Shown here piece after piece: positions 8,672-19,900 of a stretch of DNA of 64,000 nt. The stretch spans positions 1 through 64,000 of the forward strand of contig PBGL02000007.1 of the NCBI GenBank assembly GCA_002718995.2, in the 5' to 3' direction. How positions within the stretch are numbered: the first letter of the stretch is position 1; each line of letters starts with the position of its first letter. Made by a program: the position numbers and the translations under genes. This DNA is from Methanobacteriota archaeon. Its GTDB lineage: Archaea > Thermoplasmatota > Poseidoniia > Poseidoniales > Thalassarchaeaceae. The notes below the pieces were generated by a model, which saw nothing but the letters and a program-made list of their open reading frames with translations, was not told where the DNA came from and did not search any database.

Positions 8672-11542
8672 TCACAACCCAAGTAGCTCGCGAGCTGCAT
8701 CAAGAGCTGCAGGTATCCCATCGGGCTTTGACCCTCCCCCTTGGGCCATGGTTGGACGGCCTCCGCCCCCTCCCTCGATATGGCCCGCTATGGCCCGCAG
8801 GATTTCTGTGGCATCGTGCTTTTCAGCTGCTATGGTACCCTCCGTACATGCGACAATCAATTTTCCACCGTCATGCCTTGTCCCAAGGATGGCAAGCGTC
8901 GGATTGGTAGGATCGAGTGTCAAATTCTTCAGCATGGCCATGGGATTCGCATCGGGATCTATTTCCATAACAACGTAGGAAATACCGTCCTTGAGAACGG
9001 CTTCGTCGCCCCCTCCACTAGTCCTCAACCTGATTATCTCCGCCTCAAGCGACTCTATCTTTTTCTTCTGAGACTTCCACTCTTCGAAAAATCTAGTAAC
9101 AGTTCCAGGGAGGTCATCGGGAGAGACTCCGAGGACTTCGCTTGACTCGTTGAGAAGGCGCTCTTGCGCCCTTGCATGCTCGCGCGCCGTCTCCCCTGCC
9201 ACGACTTGCAGACGCTCCACCCCGTCTTGTACCTGACTGGACCGGATTATGCGTAACTCGCCAACTTGGCCTGCTTCATCATGATGCGTGCCCCCGCATG
9301 CCTGGGTATCAAAATCGCCAATTTTGATGATCCTTATCTCTTGATGCTTTGGAGGCCCTCCTTGGTATATCTGGAACCCGAATCTCGAATCCGCATCGGA
9401 TCTATCCAAGACAATCTTCTCTACTGGTGGGTTGGAGTTTACTACTTCATTGGCCATATCTTCAATTTCATCAAGTTGCTCCCTTGAAAGTCTGGAGAAA
9501 TGTGTAATGTCGAGTCTTGCATACTGGGCGCCTTTGCTGGAGCCAGCTTGCCAGACATGTGGCCCTAGCAACTCCCTAGATGCCCCTCCTACAATGTGAA
9601 TGGCAGTGTGGTGATCCATGAGCTGCTTCCTCCTAGTCCAGTCGATCTCGCCCTCGATCGGGCCGGCAATCAATTCGGTGTCGGCAAGATGGATGATAAT
9701 GCCATTCTGCGACCTTGTGTCCAGGACACTTGCTCGGATACCGCCTTGCGAAATTGCGCCCTGGTCGCCCAATTGGCCGCCTCCTTCGGGATAGAAGAGT
9801 GTTCTGTCCAGGATTATGGCATGGCTCGGAGAGCCTTCGACCTCTCCAGTTAGTGATAGCGCGTGGAGCTGCTCCTGTGAAATTTCGATACACCTGAGAA
9901 TCTCGGCTGAGAATTTGGTTGAGCTTGTATCATTGTAATAATCAGCGGATGTTTGATCCAAACCACCAAGATCGAAAATCTCGGCCTGCTTCCGCGCCTT
10001 TGCTGCCGCCTTGGTCATTATTGCATTTCTAGCCGCCATGTCTGCGGCAAAACCGACCCTTACAGAGAGGTTTTTCCAGCCGAGTCCTGCGGCTATTGAT
10101 ACGACCATCTCAGGATTAAGGCCCCTCTCCTCGGAAAGTCTGAATAGAGTCTGGTCATCAATTTCCAAAGATTCTTTGGAGACTCCCTTCAGTGCAGTCC
10201 TCACTGCTGCCTCTCCCTTTCTCAGCATCTCGTGGTACCTCGACTCCTCCAATTCTAGAATCATGAGTATACCCGATCTGCTCTGGGGGAATGGCGAGAT
10301 ATCCATGTTGTTGTCCATGTGGTGGGCTGCGAGTTCAGACAGGCTGGCGTTAATTGAGAGGGAGTCCCTCATCCTGCAAACTCTCCTAGCCAGCATCCTG
10401 GATAGATATCCTGCCTTCGAATTACTTGGGACTAGGCCATCACCAAGCATGTTACAAATTGCGTGCATATGATCGGGTATGGCGTAAATTGAAGAGAGCG
10501 GTTCTGTGACCCTCTTCAACTCATCAACAGAAACCGAGATTCCGCTTTCGGAAAGACGTCTCGAGAGGTTCACGTACAGCTCCTCAACATCCGTGCCGAC
10601 ATCGATATTGAGAATCCCTGCTAGTCTTGACAATTCGCCGAGTAAAGAGTCCATATTGGCGTCTATTCCGGACGAAGAAAGGATCTTCTCAAAACCGGAC
10701 AAGCCCTTCAGCCAATTGACAGACTCCGGATATATCGCCTCGTAGATCGTCGGAGTTCCAGCAGCAGCCCAACAGAATCTCTCCAATCCGTATCCCGTGT
10801 CTATGATCTGAAGATCCATTTCACTATACATCTGCCCCTTGATTTCGATATCCCCTGAGTCGTCTTCCTCAAGGTTCATGAAAACCAGAGTAGCTAATTC
10901 GAGGCCGCCGACTATCACCTCCAATGCAGGTCCCGCATTGCCCCCTCCCGACCATGGATTCTCTACATATGTAATTGATATTGGATCGATTCCAAGAGTT
11001 TTCGTCAATAGCTCGTCGCAATACCTCACGCACTTATCGATCCAATAAACCACGTCGTCATCTTTGGGCCTATTGAATGCGTGATGTGCCATCATCTCGA
11101 ATGTTGAAAGGTGCCTTCCCGATCGTCCGACTGCAGCCACGTCAGTAAGTCTGATGCAGGGTTGACTGATGGTGAGGGGATTTTCCGGAGGAGGGACCTG
11201 ACCGCTAGTGACATGAGGCTGGAAGTCGGCAATACTGGCAATAGTCAGGTGGATATCGTCCCTCCACCTAGCAATCACAGGATATGGGTCTATTCTGGAA
11301 TGGCCCCTTTTCTCAAAGAACGAAAGGAAGACCTCCCTCATTTCGTCCTTGAGTTCTTTTCCCCTCGACTGGAAACCACTGATTATTGGGCTTCCAATGA
11401 ATGTATATGGGTCCTCGGAGGTGTCTCCGCAGGTATCCCTTCCCGCATCCCTGGTCCAGAATCTCAAACCGGAAACTCTGCAAATTCGCAAGGCATGTTC
11501 GGACTCTTCCCAGAAGGGAATCTCGATATTACCGAAGGTCAC
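8672..11542 (-). CDS. alaS: Alanyl-tRNA synthetase
   Basis: Charges tRNA-Ala with alanine and edits mischarged Ser/Gly. The length of 956 residues fits archaeal AlaRS. The N-terminus carries the archaeal extension (FWTRDAGRDTCGD near 28-40). It is followed by the class II catalytic core (FFEKRGHSRIDPYPVIARW, FEMMAHHAF, and ENPWSGGGNAGPALEVI for motif 3), the editing domain with zinc ligands HHTAIHIVGGA and CGGTHHDEAG, and a C-terminal oligomerisation domain rich in Gly (GGGGGRPTMAQGGG). Translation starts at a GTG (11542), with GAGGAG about ten bases upstream. It is divergent from rtcB at 11642 and leads an operon with the aminotransferase and the gene at 6359-7465. Confidence 0.97.
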   Translation of the reverse strand: MTFGNIEIPFWEESEHALRICRVSGLRFWTRDAGRDTCGDTSEDPYTFIGSPIISGFQSRGKELKDEMREVFLSFFEKRGHSRIDPYPVIARWRDDIHLTIASIADFQPHVTSGQVPPPENPLTISQPCIRLTDVAAVGRSGRHLSTFEMMAHHAFNRPKDDDVVYWIDKCVRYCDELLTKTLGIDPISITYVENPWSGGGNAGPALEVIVGGLELATLVFMNLEEDDSGDIEIKGQMYSEMDLQIIDTGYGLERFCWAAAGTPTIYEAIYPESVNWLKGLSGFEKILSSSGIDANMDSLLGELSRLAGILNIDVGTDVEELYVNLSRRLSESGISVSVDELKRVTEPLSSIYAIPDHMHAICNMLGDGLVPSNSKAGYLSRMLARRVCRMRDSLSINASLSELAAHHMDNNMDISPFPQSRSGILMILELEESRYHEMLRKGEAAVRTALKGVSKESLEIDDQTLFRLSEERGLNPEMVVSIAAGLGWKNLSVRVGFAADMAARNAIMTKAAAKARKQAEIFDLGGLDQTSADYYNDTSSTKFSAEILRCIEISQEQLHALSLTGEVEGSPSHAIILDRTLFYPEGGGQLGDQGAISQGGIRASVLDTRSQNGIIIHLADTELIAGPIEGEIDWTRRKQLMDHHTAIHIVGGASRELLGPHVWQAGSSKGAQYARLDITHFSRLSREQLDEIEDMANEVVNSNPPVEKIVLDRSDADSRFGFQIYQGGPPKHQEIRIIKIGDFDTQACGGTHHDEAGQVGELRIIRSSQVQDGVERLQVVAGETAREHARAQERLLNESSEVLGVSPDDLPGTVTRFFEEWKSQKKKIESLEAEIIRLRTSGGGDEAVLKDGISYVVMEIDPDANPMAMLKNLTLDPTNPTLAILGTRHDGGKLIVACTEGTIAAEKHDATEILRAIAGHIEGGGGGRPTMAQGGGSKPDGIPAALDAARELLGL

Positions 11543-11641
11543 AATGCGCCGCTCCTCGTTTCCGCATTGAAGGGGTCGACTTGAATTCGATTGTCTTCAG
11601 ACGTGCGTCGTGTTGAAAGCCGACGGTATTCAGGGTGGACC

Positions 11642-13114
11642 ATGACGTCCTCGTGGAGGAAGAATATCGAGAGCGATGGCCCCGGAAGGATCAGGATCCG
11701 GAAACATGGCCAAATGCTCACCGATGCCATCCTTGTTGCGGATGAATCACAAATTGGCGTAGGGATAGACGACAGGTCCCCCTCTCAACTGGTAAACACT
11801 GCTTCTATGCCTGGAATCGTGGGTGAAGCATGGGCCATGGCTGATTGGCACTTCGGATACGGATTCCCAATTGGAGGCGTAGTCGCTACGGACGTCGACT
11901 ATGGCGAAAATGGGGGTTCGATTTCCCCAGGGGGAGTTGGATTCGATATTAATTGCGGAGTCAGGCTATGCTCTACGGATCTAGCAATCGATGATGTGGA
12001 TCCGAAGTCACTGGTCTCGGAGCTTTCAGAATGCATTCCTTCGGGGGCATCAAGCAAGGGAGGAGTAATACTGAATTCGGGTGAAATGGACTCAATACTA
12101 TCCAGGGGCGCTTCGGCCGCAGTAGATTTAGGGCTGGGGGAATTCGATGATTTGGCCGCCATAGAATCGAATGGCGTACTGGAGAGTGAAGAGCGCTCTG
12201 TTGGCGATAGGGCCCGAAAGAGGGGGACAAAGTCAATGGGGACTTTGGGCTCGGGGAATCACTTCCTAGAGTTGCAGGTAGTGGACAGGATTGTTGACGA
12301 GCAGGCAGCATCGGCATTTGGTCTTCGTGAGGGGCTGGTAACTGCGATGATACACACTGGCTCTCGTGGCCTCGGCCACCAAGTATGTTCGGAACATGTT
12401 GCCAACATCGAGTCGAGGTACAAGCAAGATGGGGAATTATGGCACTCTAGTGAGTGGGGCATTACTCTTCCAGATAGGCAGTTAGCGGCCGCACCCATCC
12501 ATAGTCGCGAGGGTGCTTCCTATCTCGATGCGATGAGCGCTGCGGGGAACTTCGCATTTGCAAATAGATCGACACTCACGCAGAAACTCAGAGATGTGAT
12601 GCGAGGGAGGTTCGGGAGGGATGGGGACCTCGATGTGGTATACGACGTGAGTCACAATATTGCTAAAATCGAGGATCACGTGGTTCATGGTAAATCTTGC
12701 AAATGCTGTGTTCATAGGAAGGGGGCCACCAGAGCACTGGGTGGCGATCACGCCGAGCTTGCCGCGCGTTTTTCTGGAGTGGGGCAGCCGGTTTTGGTAC
12801 CAGGCGACATGGGGACTGCATCGTGGGTACTAGCTGGTCCAAAGAAGGGCGCGAATGCGGCCTTCTCCTCGTCCTGTCATGGTGCGGGAAGGAAGATGTC
12901 GAGGACTGCGGCCAGGAATTCGATAGACTCAGGCCAGTTGCTCAGGAGGCTGGAAGAGAGCGGGGTGCATGTGCGTGCTAAAACTCCGAATGTTCTCTCC
13001 GAAGAGGCCCCAGAGGCATACAAGGACGTTGATGACGTAATTGAGCTGACTTCCAAAGCCGAGCTAGCTAGGCCAGTGGCCAGATTGAGGCCTTTCGCGG
13101 TAATTAAGGGATAG
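11642..13114 (+). CDS. rtcB: RNA-splicing ligase RtcB
   Basis: The GTP- and Mn2+-dependent ligase joins 2',3'-cyclic phosphate (or 3'-phosphate) ends to 5'-OH ends in tRNA splicing and RNA repair. About 490 residues. Conserved residues seen: DINCGVRL (D102, C105), GSGNHFLELQ (H207), HTGSRGLGHQ (H238), VSHNIAKIEDH, HRKGATRA, PGDMGTASW, the guanylylation site in SCHGAGRKMSR (H413), and a Lys near the C-terminus (FAVIKG). The ATG at 11642 was chosen with GGTGG just upstream; the frame is open to 11591, but that extra sequence has no family match. No intein interrupts the gene. It is divergent from alaS, and its cofactor archease is encoded at 2698-3201. Confidence 0.95.
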   Translation: MTSSWRKNIESDGPGRIRIRKHGQMLTDAILVADESQIGVGIDDRSPSQLVNTASMPGIVGEAWAMADWHFGYGFPIGGVVATDVDYGENGGSISPGGVGFDINCGVRLCSTDLAIDDVDPKSLVSELSECIPSGASSKGGVILNSGEMDSILSRGASAAVDLGLGEFDDLAAIESNGVLESEERSVGDRARKRGTKSMGTLGSGNHFLELQVVDRIVDEQAASAFGLREGLVTAMIHTGSRGLGHQVCSEHVANIESRYKQDGELWHSSEWGITLPDRQLAAAPIHSREGASYLDAMSAAGNFAFANRSTLTQKLRDVMRGRFGRDGDLDVVYDVSHNIAKIEDHVVHGKSCKCCVHRKGATRALGGDHAELAARFSGVGQPVLVPGDMGTASWVLAGPKKGANAAFSSSCHGAGRKMSRTAARNSIDSGQLLRRLEESGVHVRAKTPNVLSEEAPEAYKDVDDVIELTSKAELARPVARLRPFAVIKG

Positions 13115-13603
13115 TCACTTGTCCCTGTAGACTATTTCGATAGCATCGCCATCTTGGATAGAGTAGTTTTCGAACTCATCAGAAATTTCCCCATTGACAT
13201 ACATCACGATTTCACTATCCTCATCTGCTAAGCTATCGATGATCTTGCTCTCACTGAATTCCTTTTCCCATATCTGGAAAAAGGCCCCTATGGGGGCTTC
13301 CATTGCACTGGGGGTCTCGATATGGAGTGTCCCGGAGTCATCATGAGTATGGATGCCCCTCATCCCATCGCATGTTGAGTCAGAGATACCCACATTTGGG
13401 CCCACGGGATACTGCTCGCCATTAATCACGATACTCAGGGACGCATGGATATGAGTCACTAATCCGTTGTGACCATCCAGGCAAACGCTAGTTATTTCCC
13501 ACTCTTCAACCAGTGGCGTATCATCGGAGGGAATTGCCAGAACAACGAGGAACGCTATCGTCATGGCCCCTGCAAGAGTCAGGGCAGCAGACTCGGCCTT
13601 CAC
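13115..13603 (-). CDS. Membrane-anchored protein with HxH / HTHD motif domain
   Basis: About 162 residues from the GTG at 13603. A single N-terminal hydrophobic stretch (LTLAGAMTIAFLVVLAIP) anchors an external domain. That domain carries histidine motifs: THIHASLSIVINGE, then GIHTHDDSGTLHIETP, then FFQIWEKEFSES and a ubiquitin-like tail (MYVNGEISDEFENYSIQDGD). The same His pattern is known in uncharacterised secreted bacterial proteins, some linked to thiol or metal biology. Metal binding by the clustered His and Asp is my inference. A longer reading to 13693 overlaps the small gene at 13629-13799 in another frame, so the shorter start is preferred. The stop abuts the rtcB stop directly. Confidence 0.72.
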   Translation of the reverse strand: MKAESAALTLAGAMTIAFLVVLAIPSDDTPLVEEWEITSVCLDGHNGLVTHIHASLSIVINGEQYPVGPNVGISDSTCDGMRGIHTHDDSGTLHIETPSAMEAPIGAFFQIWEKEFSESKIIDSLADEDSEIVMYVNGEISDEFENYSIQDGDAIEIVYRDK

Positions 13604-13628
13604 ATGTCCCCGGTGAGGAGGTAGTATT

Positions 13629-13799
13629 TCACATGCAGTATCCGCGTTTGGGCTGGTTCGGAATTGTTGGAGCGGCTCCTGTCTGGACCCCATCGGACTC
13701 CTCCATGATTATGGTCAGGAGGGTTTTCACCAAGTTCCTTAGTTCCTCGACCTCTTCCATCATTTCGTCAATCGTTAAGCTATCGCCTTCCTCAGTCAC
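13629..13799 (-). CDS. Small acidic helical protein (56 aa)
   Basis: Read directly from the sequence: GTG at 13799 to TGA at 13629, 56 residues. It begins VTEEGDSLTIDEMMEEVEEL, continues with a likely amphipathic helix containing LRNLVKTLLTIIMEE, and ends in a Pro/Asn-rich tail (TIPNQPKRGYCM). The helix has Leu/Ile/Met at heptad-like spacing, so a short coiled coil is likely. It lies 25 bases upstream of the HTHD membrane protein and about 45 bases after a good TATA element on the same strand, which supports expression as an operon. Function unknown. It could be spurious, but its composition is protein-like and it lies where a leader gene would. Confidence 0.5.
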   Translation of the reverse strand: MTEEGDSLTIDEMMEEVEELRNLVKTLLTIIMEESDGVQTGAAPTIPNQPKRGYCM

Positions 13800-13845
13800 G
13801 CAATCCCATCCCGAGGAATCCCTTCCTCAGATTGCAAAGCGTCAA

Positions 13846-13857
13846 AATTGGCCTATA
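13846..13857 (-). promoter_or_regulatory. TATA element for the 13799/13603 operon
   Basis: The minus strand reads GTGTTTATAGGC. It lies in the 118-base gap between the giant surface gene (ending at 13918) and the small gene starting at 13799. Transcription would begin near 13825. Confidence 0.5.
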
Positions 13858-13917
13858 AACACCTAAGGTAACTGGGTTGATGAGGCGCCGATTATGGATG
13901 ACTATTTGGGTTCCCGA

Positions 13918-16900
13918 CTAGTCTTCGTCTTCACTCCAGGGCTCATCCTCGTAGTATTCGTCATCCTCATCGTCGTAGTAGTAGTCATCGTCGCCCCTTC
14001 CTCTGGTCATGAAGAAGCCGATCATCGCTACGGCAAGGACAACTACCGCACCGATAATCATGATCGATGAATCCGTCCCTCCTTCGGATGTCGGAGGGGG
14101 GACCACACTGATTCCCGTTACAGGCGTGTTTGCAGCCGCGAAGTCGATCTCTGTCAACTGCCCATCCCCATCAATGTCCATGACGAGATAAAGGTCTGGC
14201 TGCCCGGGTGATGTGGCCTCCCACATGAAGGTCGCTCTGACACTAGTTGTCTCTGCTGGAAGGTCGATTTCGGTGTCTCCTGACTGAGTGGTAACAGACG
14301 GCTTCCACCTCTGCTCCAGAGTTCCATCAGCTCCCTCTTCCAGAGTAAGCTCGTATAGGCCGACAGTGACCGTTCCGTCCCTCTTTCCAGTGTTCTCCCA
14401 GAATGTGTCTATCTTGACCGTCTCGCCCATCAGAGGGGTGGCGGTACTCACTATTGAGCGTGAATATTGACCCAGGAACTCCATAATTCTCAGAGTTGGG
14501 ATCCTTGGAGCGGCCTCACTTCCCAGTCCTGAAACCTCGTTTCCTGCCTTGTCGGTTGATGTCACATAGAATGCGATCTGATCACCCTGCTCTATCTTCA
14601 TCTGATTGAGGGGGGTGAAGTCCAGGTGGGCCTGATACAGAGCGCTACCGTCACCGGACGAGATTAGCTGGAGCTCTCCGGTATCCTCTGTGCCTGCAAC
14701 CTGGATTCCTCCCCTGAGGTAGTACCATGCAACCTGCAGGGTGTTTTCATCCTGCATTCCAATTTCGTCATTCATTGTTATTGAGACAGTGACGTCATCT
14801 ACGAGATCCGACTCTATTATTGTCAAAGAAGAATCAGGATATGCCATCTGATCGAAAAGGGCTGTTGGTGACTTGCTGTCCACTGTGACTGAAACATCAC
14901 TATTCGTAATTGATGTTCCCTCTCCCCTTACATTCAGTACGTCGGTCTGCACGGGCATGGTGGGATTCAGTGGAACCCTGGCTGGAAGAACCATTGATAC
15001 CGAGAATGAGCCATCCAGCTCCACCCCGGAGTTAACGACAACTTCCTGGGTCCCGTATATCACCATGGCCTCAACAGTTAGGTCATCTGGGATATCCGAG
15101 GCAACTACTCCTGAGCCAGCATAATAGACGTGTCCGTCGATTGTGAACTCGTCCCCCTGCCTGAGGTAAAGGGCGGATCCATCATTCTCCATGATGGGAG
15201 GGGTCAGATCTTCCAGTAAGTCCGGGATTGCTACGTATCTGTTATCTAGGTCCCATGACAATGCGCCGATATTGTTATCCCATTCTACCGTGTTCAGATC
15301 GTCCATTATGCTGACGCTTGGCTTACAGCTTGATTGCTCCTCGTTTCCTTCAGTATCAGGGTCGTCGTGCTCCCAGGGGAAGTACCACGAAATCTCGAAT
15401 TGTATGGATAGTTGAGTCACGGATGAAGTCACTTGCTGTGTTTGCGCGGATATTGGCGTGACGAGACTGTCGGACGCAGACCAAAGTGTACCCCTCGATG
15501 GGTCGTAGGACATCTTTCCGATTTGTGTCGGCCCATCTCCGCATAGCATCACAGTTACATTGTCCAGAGTGTTGATTCCATTCGCCTCATCTATCTGCAT
15601 AGTGAATGTGTGCTGAACTCCAGCAAGAAGGAAGCCTATCTCAGAGTCAAGATCGTATCCCGATGAAAGTATGGAAGTTGGCTCATCCGTCGCGACTATG
15701 ACTGTAGCCCATGAATTCTGTGCGCCGGGACTTCCTCCCGTTCCTCCATCCTGATAAGAAAGTCCAGCCCAGTCCGTCCCCTCTAGGTAGAGGTGCACGG
15801 GGCTGTTGAATTCTTGTGCCGAAACATCGATTGCTACGAAGTTTACTTGCTGTTGCCCTGTCATGCCCGGAGAGAGTGGTTGAGACTGAGACTGGTACTC
15901 CGACTCGTCCGCGATACCATCGGAGTTTGCGTCGTCGACGCTGCCCCTCCAGTATCTCAGGGTCAGTAGTTCGCCCCTAGCCTCCCCCTCGTCAATGGTG
16001 ACGAAAACTGAGAGTGGGACTGTTGGCTCCCAGACCTTGGCATGCGCGTCCTGCAGCCCGGTAGGGGTGTTGACCTGAATCGGACCAGCAACTGGAGGAT
16101 TGGAATCCATAGTCACTGTAATTTGAGGCGGCACCCCGGTCACGTCCTCTGCGCCGACGCTGAATCCTGTGGGTCCCACAGACAACATTAGTGGAGACAA
16201 TGTGACCTGTGAAAGACCTGGGTCAGGCGTTACTATGCCGCCGAATTGCCCATCATCGCCGACCGACAAGGAGAATAGGCTTCCTGACATGTTCAGTCCG
16301 ACTTGGAAGTCCGACATGTCAGGTCTAGCATTGGGCGAGTCCTGGAACCTTACCGTGCCAGTAATGTTGAGGTCGTTGCCCTCCTTTGCAGGGAATGGGT
16401 AGAACGAAGAGTACTGGTTTGAAAGGAGTCTTCCATACTCGTCTCTAACTTCGAACGAATCAATCTGGAGATCGTTCTCGACAGCCTTGGAGCCACCTTG
16501 GCCACTGTGGGAAACCGCAGGCCAAACAGTCTCGCCATACTCGTCATAGGCCTGAGCGACCCATCGAATCGAGTCGACGTCGTCCCAATTCCAATTTACA
16601 TCGAATACCCAAGTTACCGTGACGTCGTCATAGCCGTCATTGTGCGTGGTAATGGCGACACTTGAGGCACCCATGGGGGCCACGTTGCTCCCATACGACT
16701 GTGTGAATGAAACTGAATCAGTGCCTTGGCCCCAGAGGCCGTCGGCACTATTCTCAACTTCGAACATCAGTATCTGCCCGTCGGAAGCGGTGCCCTTCAG
16801 TGTGATGTGGGATATCATCGAATTATCATCCAAATGGTGGTGCATGGTTTCAATCTCCACTGAATTGCCGTCTGGGAATAGCGTATTGGGAACCTGGAAA

Positions 16901-19900
16901 TCCCTGTTTGTTAGGACATAGTCGAATTTCATATCCCCGTCTATCGAAACAGCTCCAGAGACTGCAGAAATTGTGACTGGGATTGAGACATCGGTCGGAG
17001 GTGGATCGTCCTGCGTCTGTGAATCGTGATATGATGAAACCATAGGCCCGAGTCCCGAGACATTCTCGAAAATCAAGTAGCTAATCCCTAAACGGGTGAG
17101 GGAAACGGTCTGTGCGGTGTTTGAAGTCACACTGACTGGGACTTCCTTCCATACCCTGCCCGTATCGACATCGGTATGGCTACCTGCAATTGCGTTAATG
17201 GCCATAATCTGACTGGAGTCGAGAATTGAATGGAATGGTTTCAGTGGCGATGTACTTGACTGAGAGGCCCCTGCAATCGAGACGCTTACTGGTGTTTCGA
17301 AGCCATCGGAATCCGGAGCGACCGAAACTATCCCATTATTGACGACCGCATTTGCTGGTAGTCTGACATTGACCGTGGTTGCGGTGGAGCCATCCAGATA
17401 CATCACATCACTTGTTGTGAATGTGTCCATACCATCGGAGATTAGTGACTGCCATCCATAGTGGCCATAGTCGGAGCCAATTGGGAATGACCATTCTGTG
17501 GTTCCATCATCGAGGACATCGATTGAGGGGGAATCGGCTGGCTCAGCGAAATCGGCAGTCACCACAAGTCTGTCAATCCAGCCATTTGTTGGTAGGCTAA
17601 CTGAAACTCCAAATCCTGGTTGTGGATATGTGAAAGATACTCCTCCCTGAGTCGTCTGACCCAGAGTCGCGCCATTTGAGTCTAGGATTGTGACCATTAT
17701 GCCACCTGAGTAGTTCCCACCAAGGCTAACGCTCTTGATTGGTCTTGAAGATGGGGTGAACTGGGACGTTATCGTGCCGGCAATACTTGTTGCGTTGAGG
17801 AGACCGTCCACTACCTCTACTCCCGTGGACATACTCCATCCGTTGCCTCCTGAAGATGCAGCAGCGAGAATCCTCTTGCCTCCAACGTGTACCTTGAGTA
17901 TCTCGGGAGATGATTCTTCATCATCTGTGTCCATCAGGACCTTGAGTCTGATCTGAGGATGTGTAGTTGTGTCAACACCAGAAAGTGAAATTGGGAATGA
18001 TACGTTTGTGAATCCCGGGATATCAAGTCCAGAGTCCTTGTCTACGAGAGTCCCACGGACCCATGTATCATCAGGGATACTGGCAGTCACATCTATCCAG
18101 CCTAGGTTGAATTCGTCCATTGCAGAGGCATCTATTGTTGGGCTGAGCCATGCCCCTCCTTCGCCATAGTTTGCCAGAAGAACGCCGAAGTTGTCGATGT
18201 ACCCCCCAGCATACTGAACGGACGTGTCGGTGTCTATCCTAAATCTAAACTTCAGATCGTCGCCGGCATAGGAATCGAGTGGTGCGATCAGGGTCTCGAA
18301 TACGTTTCCATTGCCGCAGTCACCGCTCATCCATGCATTGTTTCCATACATTGCATTTCCTGAGTAACCTACAGAACCGTCGTACCATCCGGCAATTCCT
18401 GGGTCGAAGTACTGCCAGCCGCCGTTGTTTACCTTGATGTACAGGCCTACAGCATCCCAGTAGTTCTCCGTACATATCCACTTGTCGAATGTCAGTTGTG
18501 TAGACCCGTTTGCAGGTATCGAATAGGTTGGTGAAATGAGGTAGGCATCCGCGCCATTGCAATAAACACCGTTCAGGTTTGTCCCGTAAAGATACGGGAA
18601 TGATGGCTCCTGAGTGCCTACTCCGGACGAGGATCCCAATTGGCCGTACTGCCAACCGCAAGAGCCAGACGAACCCGACTTGGACCATCCTGCTGCGTTA
18701 TTGGTAGCGGGATCGCTGGCTGTGCTGTCCTCGAATCCCATCCCGACACTCTGGGTGCCTCTGGTCCAGATATAGTGAGTCCACTGATCCGCCCCGGCGG
18801 TACCACTATTTGTGGTCGCGCCGTAATGGAACATGGAAGACGGAGTTTCGACTAAGTCCTGGAACAGAACGCTGTCATTGTAGTCTACGACCCTGATGGC
18901 ATCGACGGTGAGGCCTTCCTTCTCGTCGCCTGGATAACTTCCGCCATAGTGGGTATACTGATCCGTGTCAACAATTATCCTCATGTAGACATTGGCCTGA
19001 TTTCTGAATGAAGTGGGGATGTCCAGAGAGATTGTTCTGATTCCATTGCTCTGCTGGCCGTAGGAAGTTCCAGAGGCGTCAGTGTAACCGTATCCGGGAA
19101 TGGCCCCTGCCCTGTCTTCGCAATTCGACGCAGTTGACGAAGTTGATGACGAGATGTCTGTCCATGTGTTGTTGTTTAGTGAAAGCTCGACACATGCATT
19201 GTCATTGTAGTACCCGTAGAGGTCCCACTCCATGTCTATCTCTATTGCAGATGTGCTGTTTGTTCCAGTCAGGTCTATTGTCCTCTGGAGAGCCCCATAT
19301 GCGTTACCAAGATAGTTGCAATATGTTGCTGTGGTGGTGTAGCAGCCGTGATGCCAGACTCCGTACTGGACACCATCATTGTTGAAGTGTATGTTGTCAA
19401 TGAACCAGCCTGGCCTCTCGTAAGATGCACCTGGGTCAGTCCAGACGTGGAATTTTAGCTGCAAGTGAGTGGCTGACGATATCCCACTGATTGACTGGAG
19501 AGAGAAATTGGAAGACACCCACCCGCTGTGAGTGGTGGAAGCGAAGACTGGCATTGTGCCGGTCGGCGCGCCGGTAACAGAGGGTGCGTCGCTAGAGATG
19601 GTGCTTGGGTAGCCGCCGTCCGGCGCTATCCAAGTCCAGTCCCCCCATGCAGTGGGACCGTCCCTGATCCTGTATTCCACCCATGCTCCGTCACCACCGC
19701 CCGATGGCGTACTGTCCAGATGGTACCAGTGATCGAATGTGACGTAGAAGGCGTTCATCTCTGATGAGTCAGGCACGGATATGGCCTCGGTAAGGAGGAA
19801 TGTGTCGGTGCCGGCAGGAAGAGGCTCCCCGGGGAGTGTCGCAGCCACGACCAGTCCCTCGGTGGCTTGTGCCGGGATGACTCCGTAGGACATGTTAATC

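Noticed and set aside
13513..13866. A plus-strand 117-codon frame
   Set aside because: It lies opposite the small coiled-coil gene and the HTHD gene, has no promoter or family resemblance, and ends in non-coding sequence.
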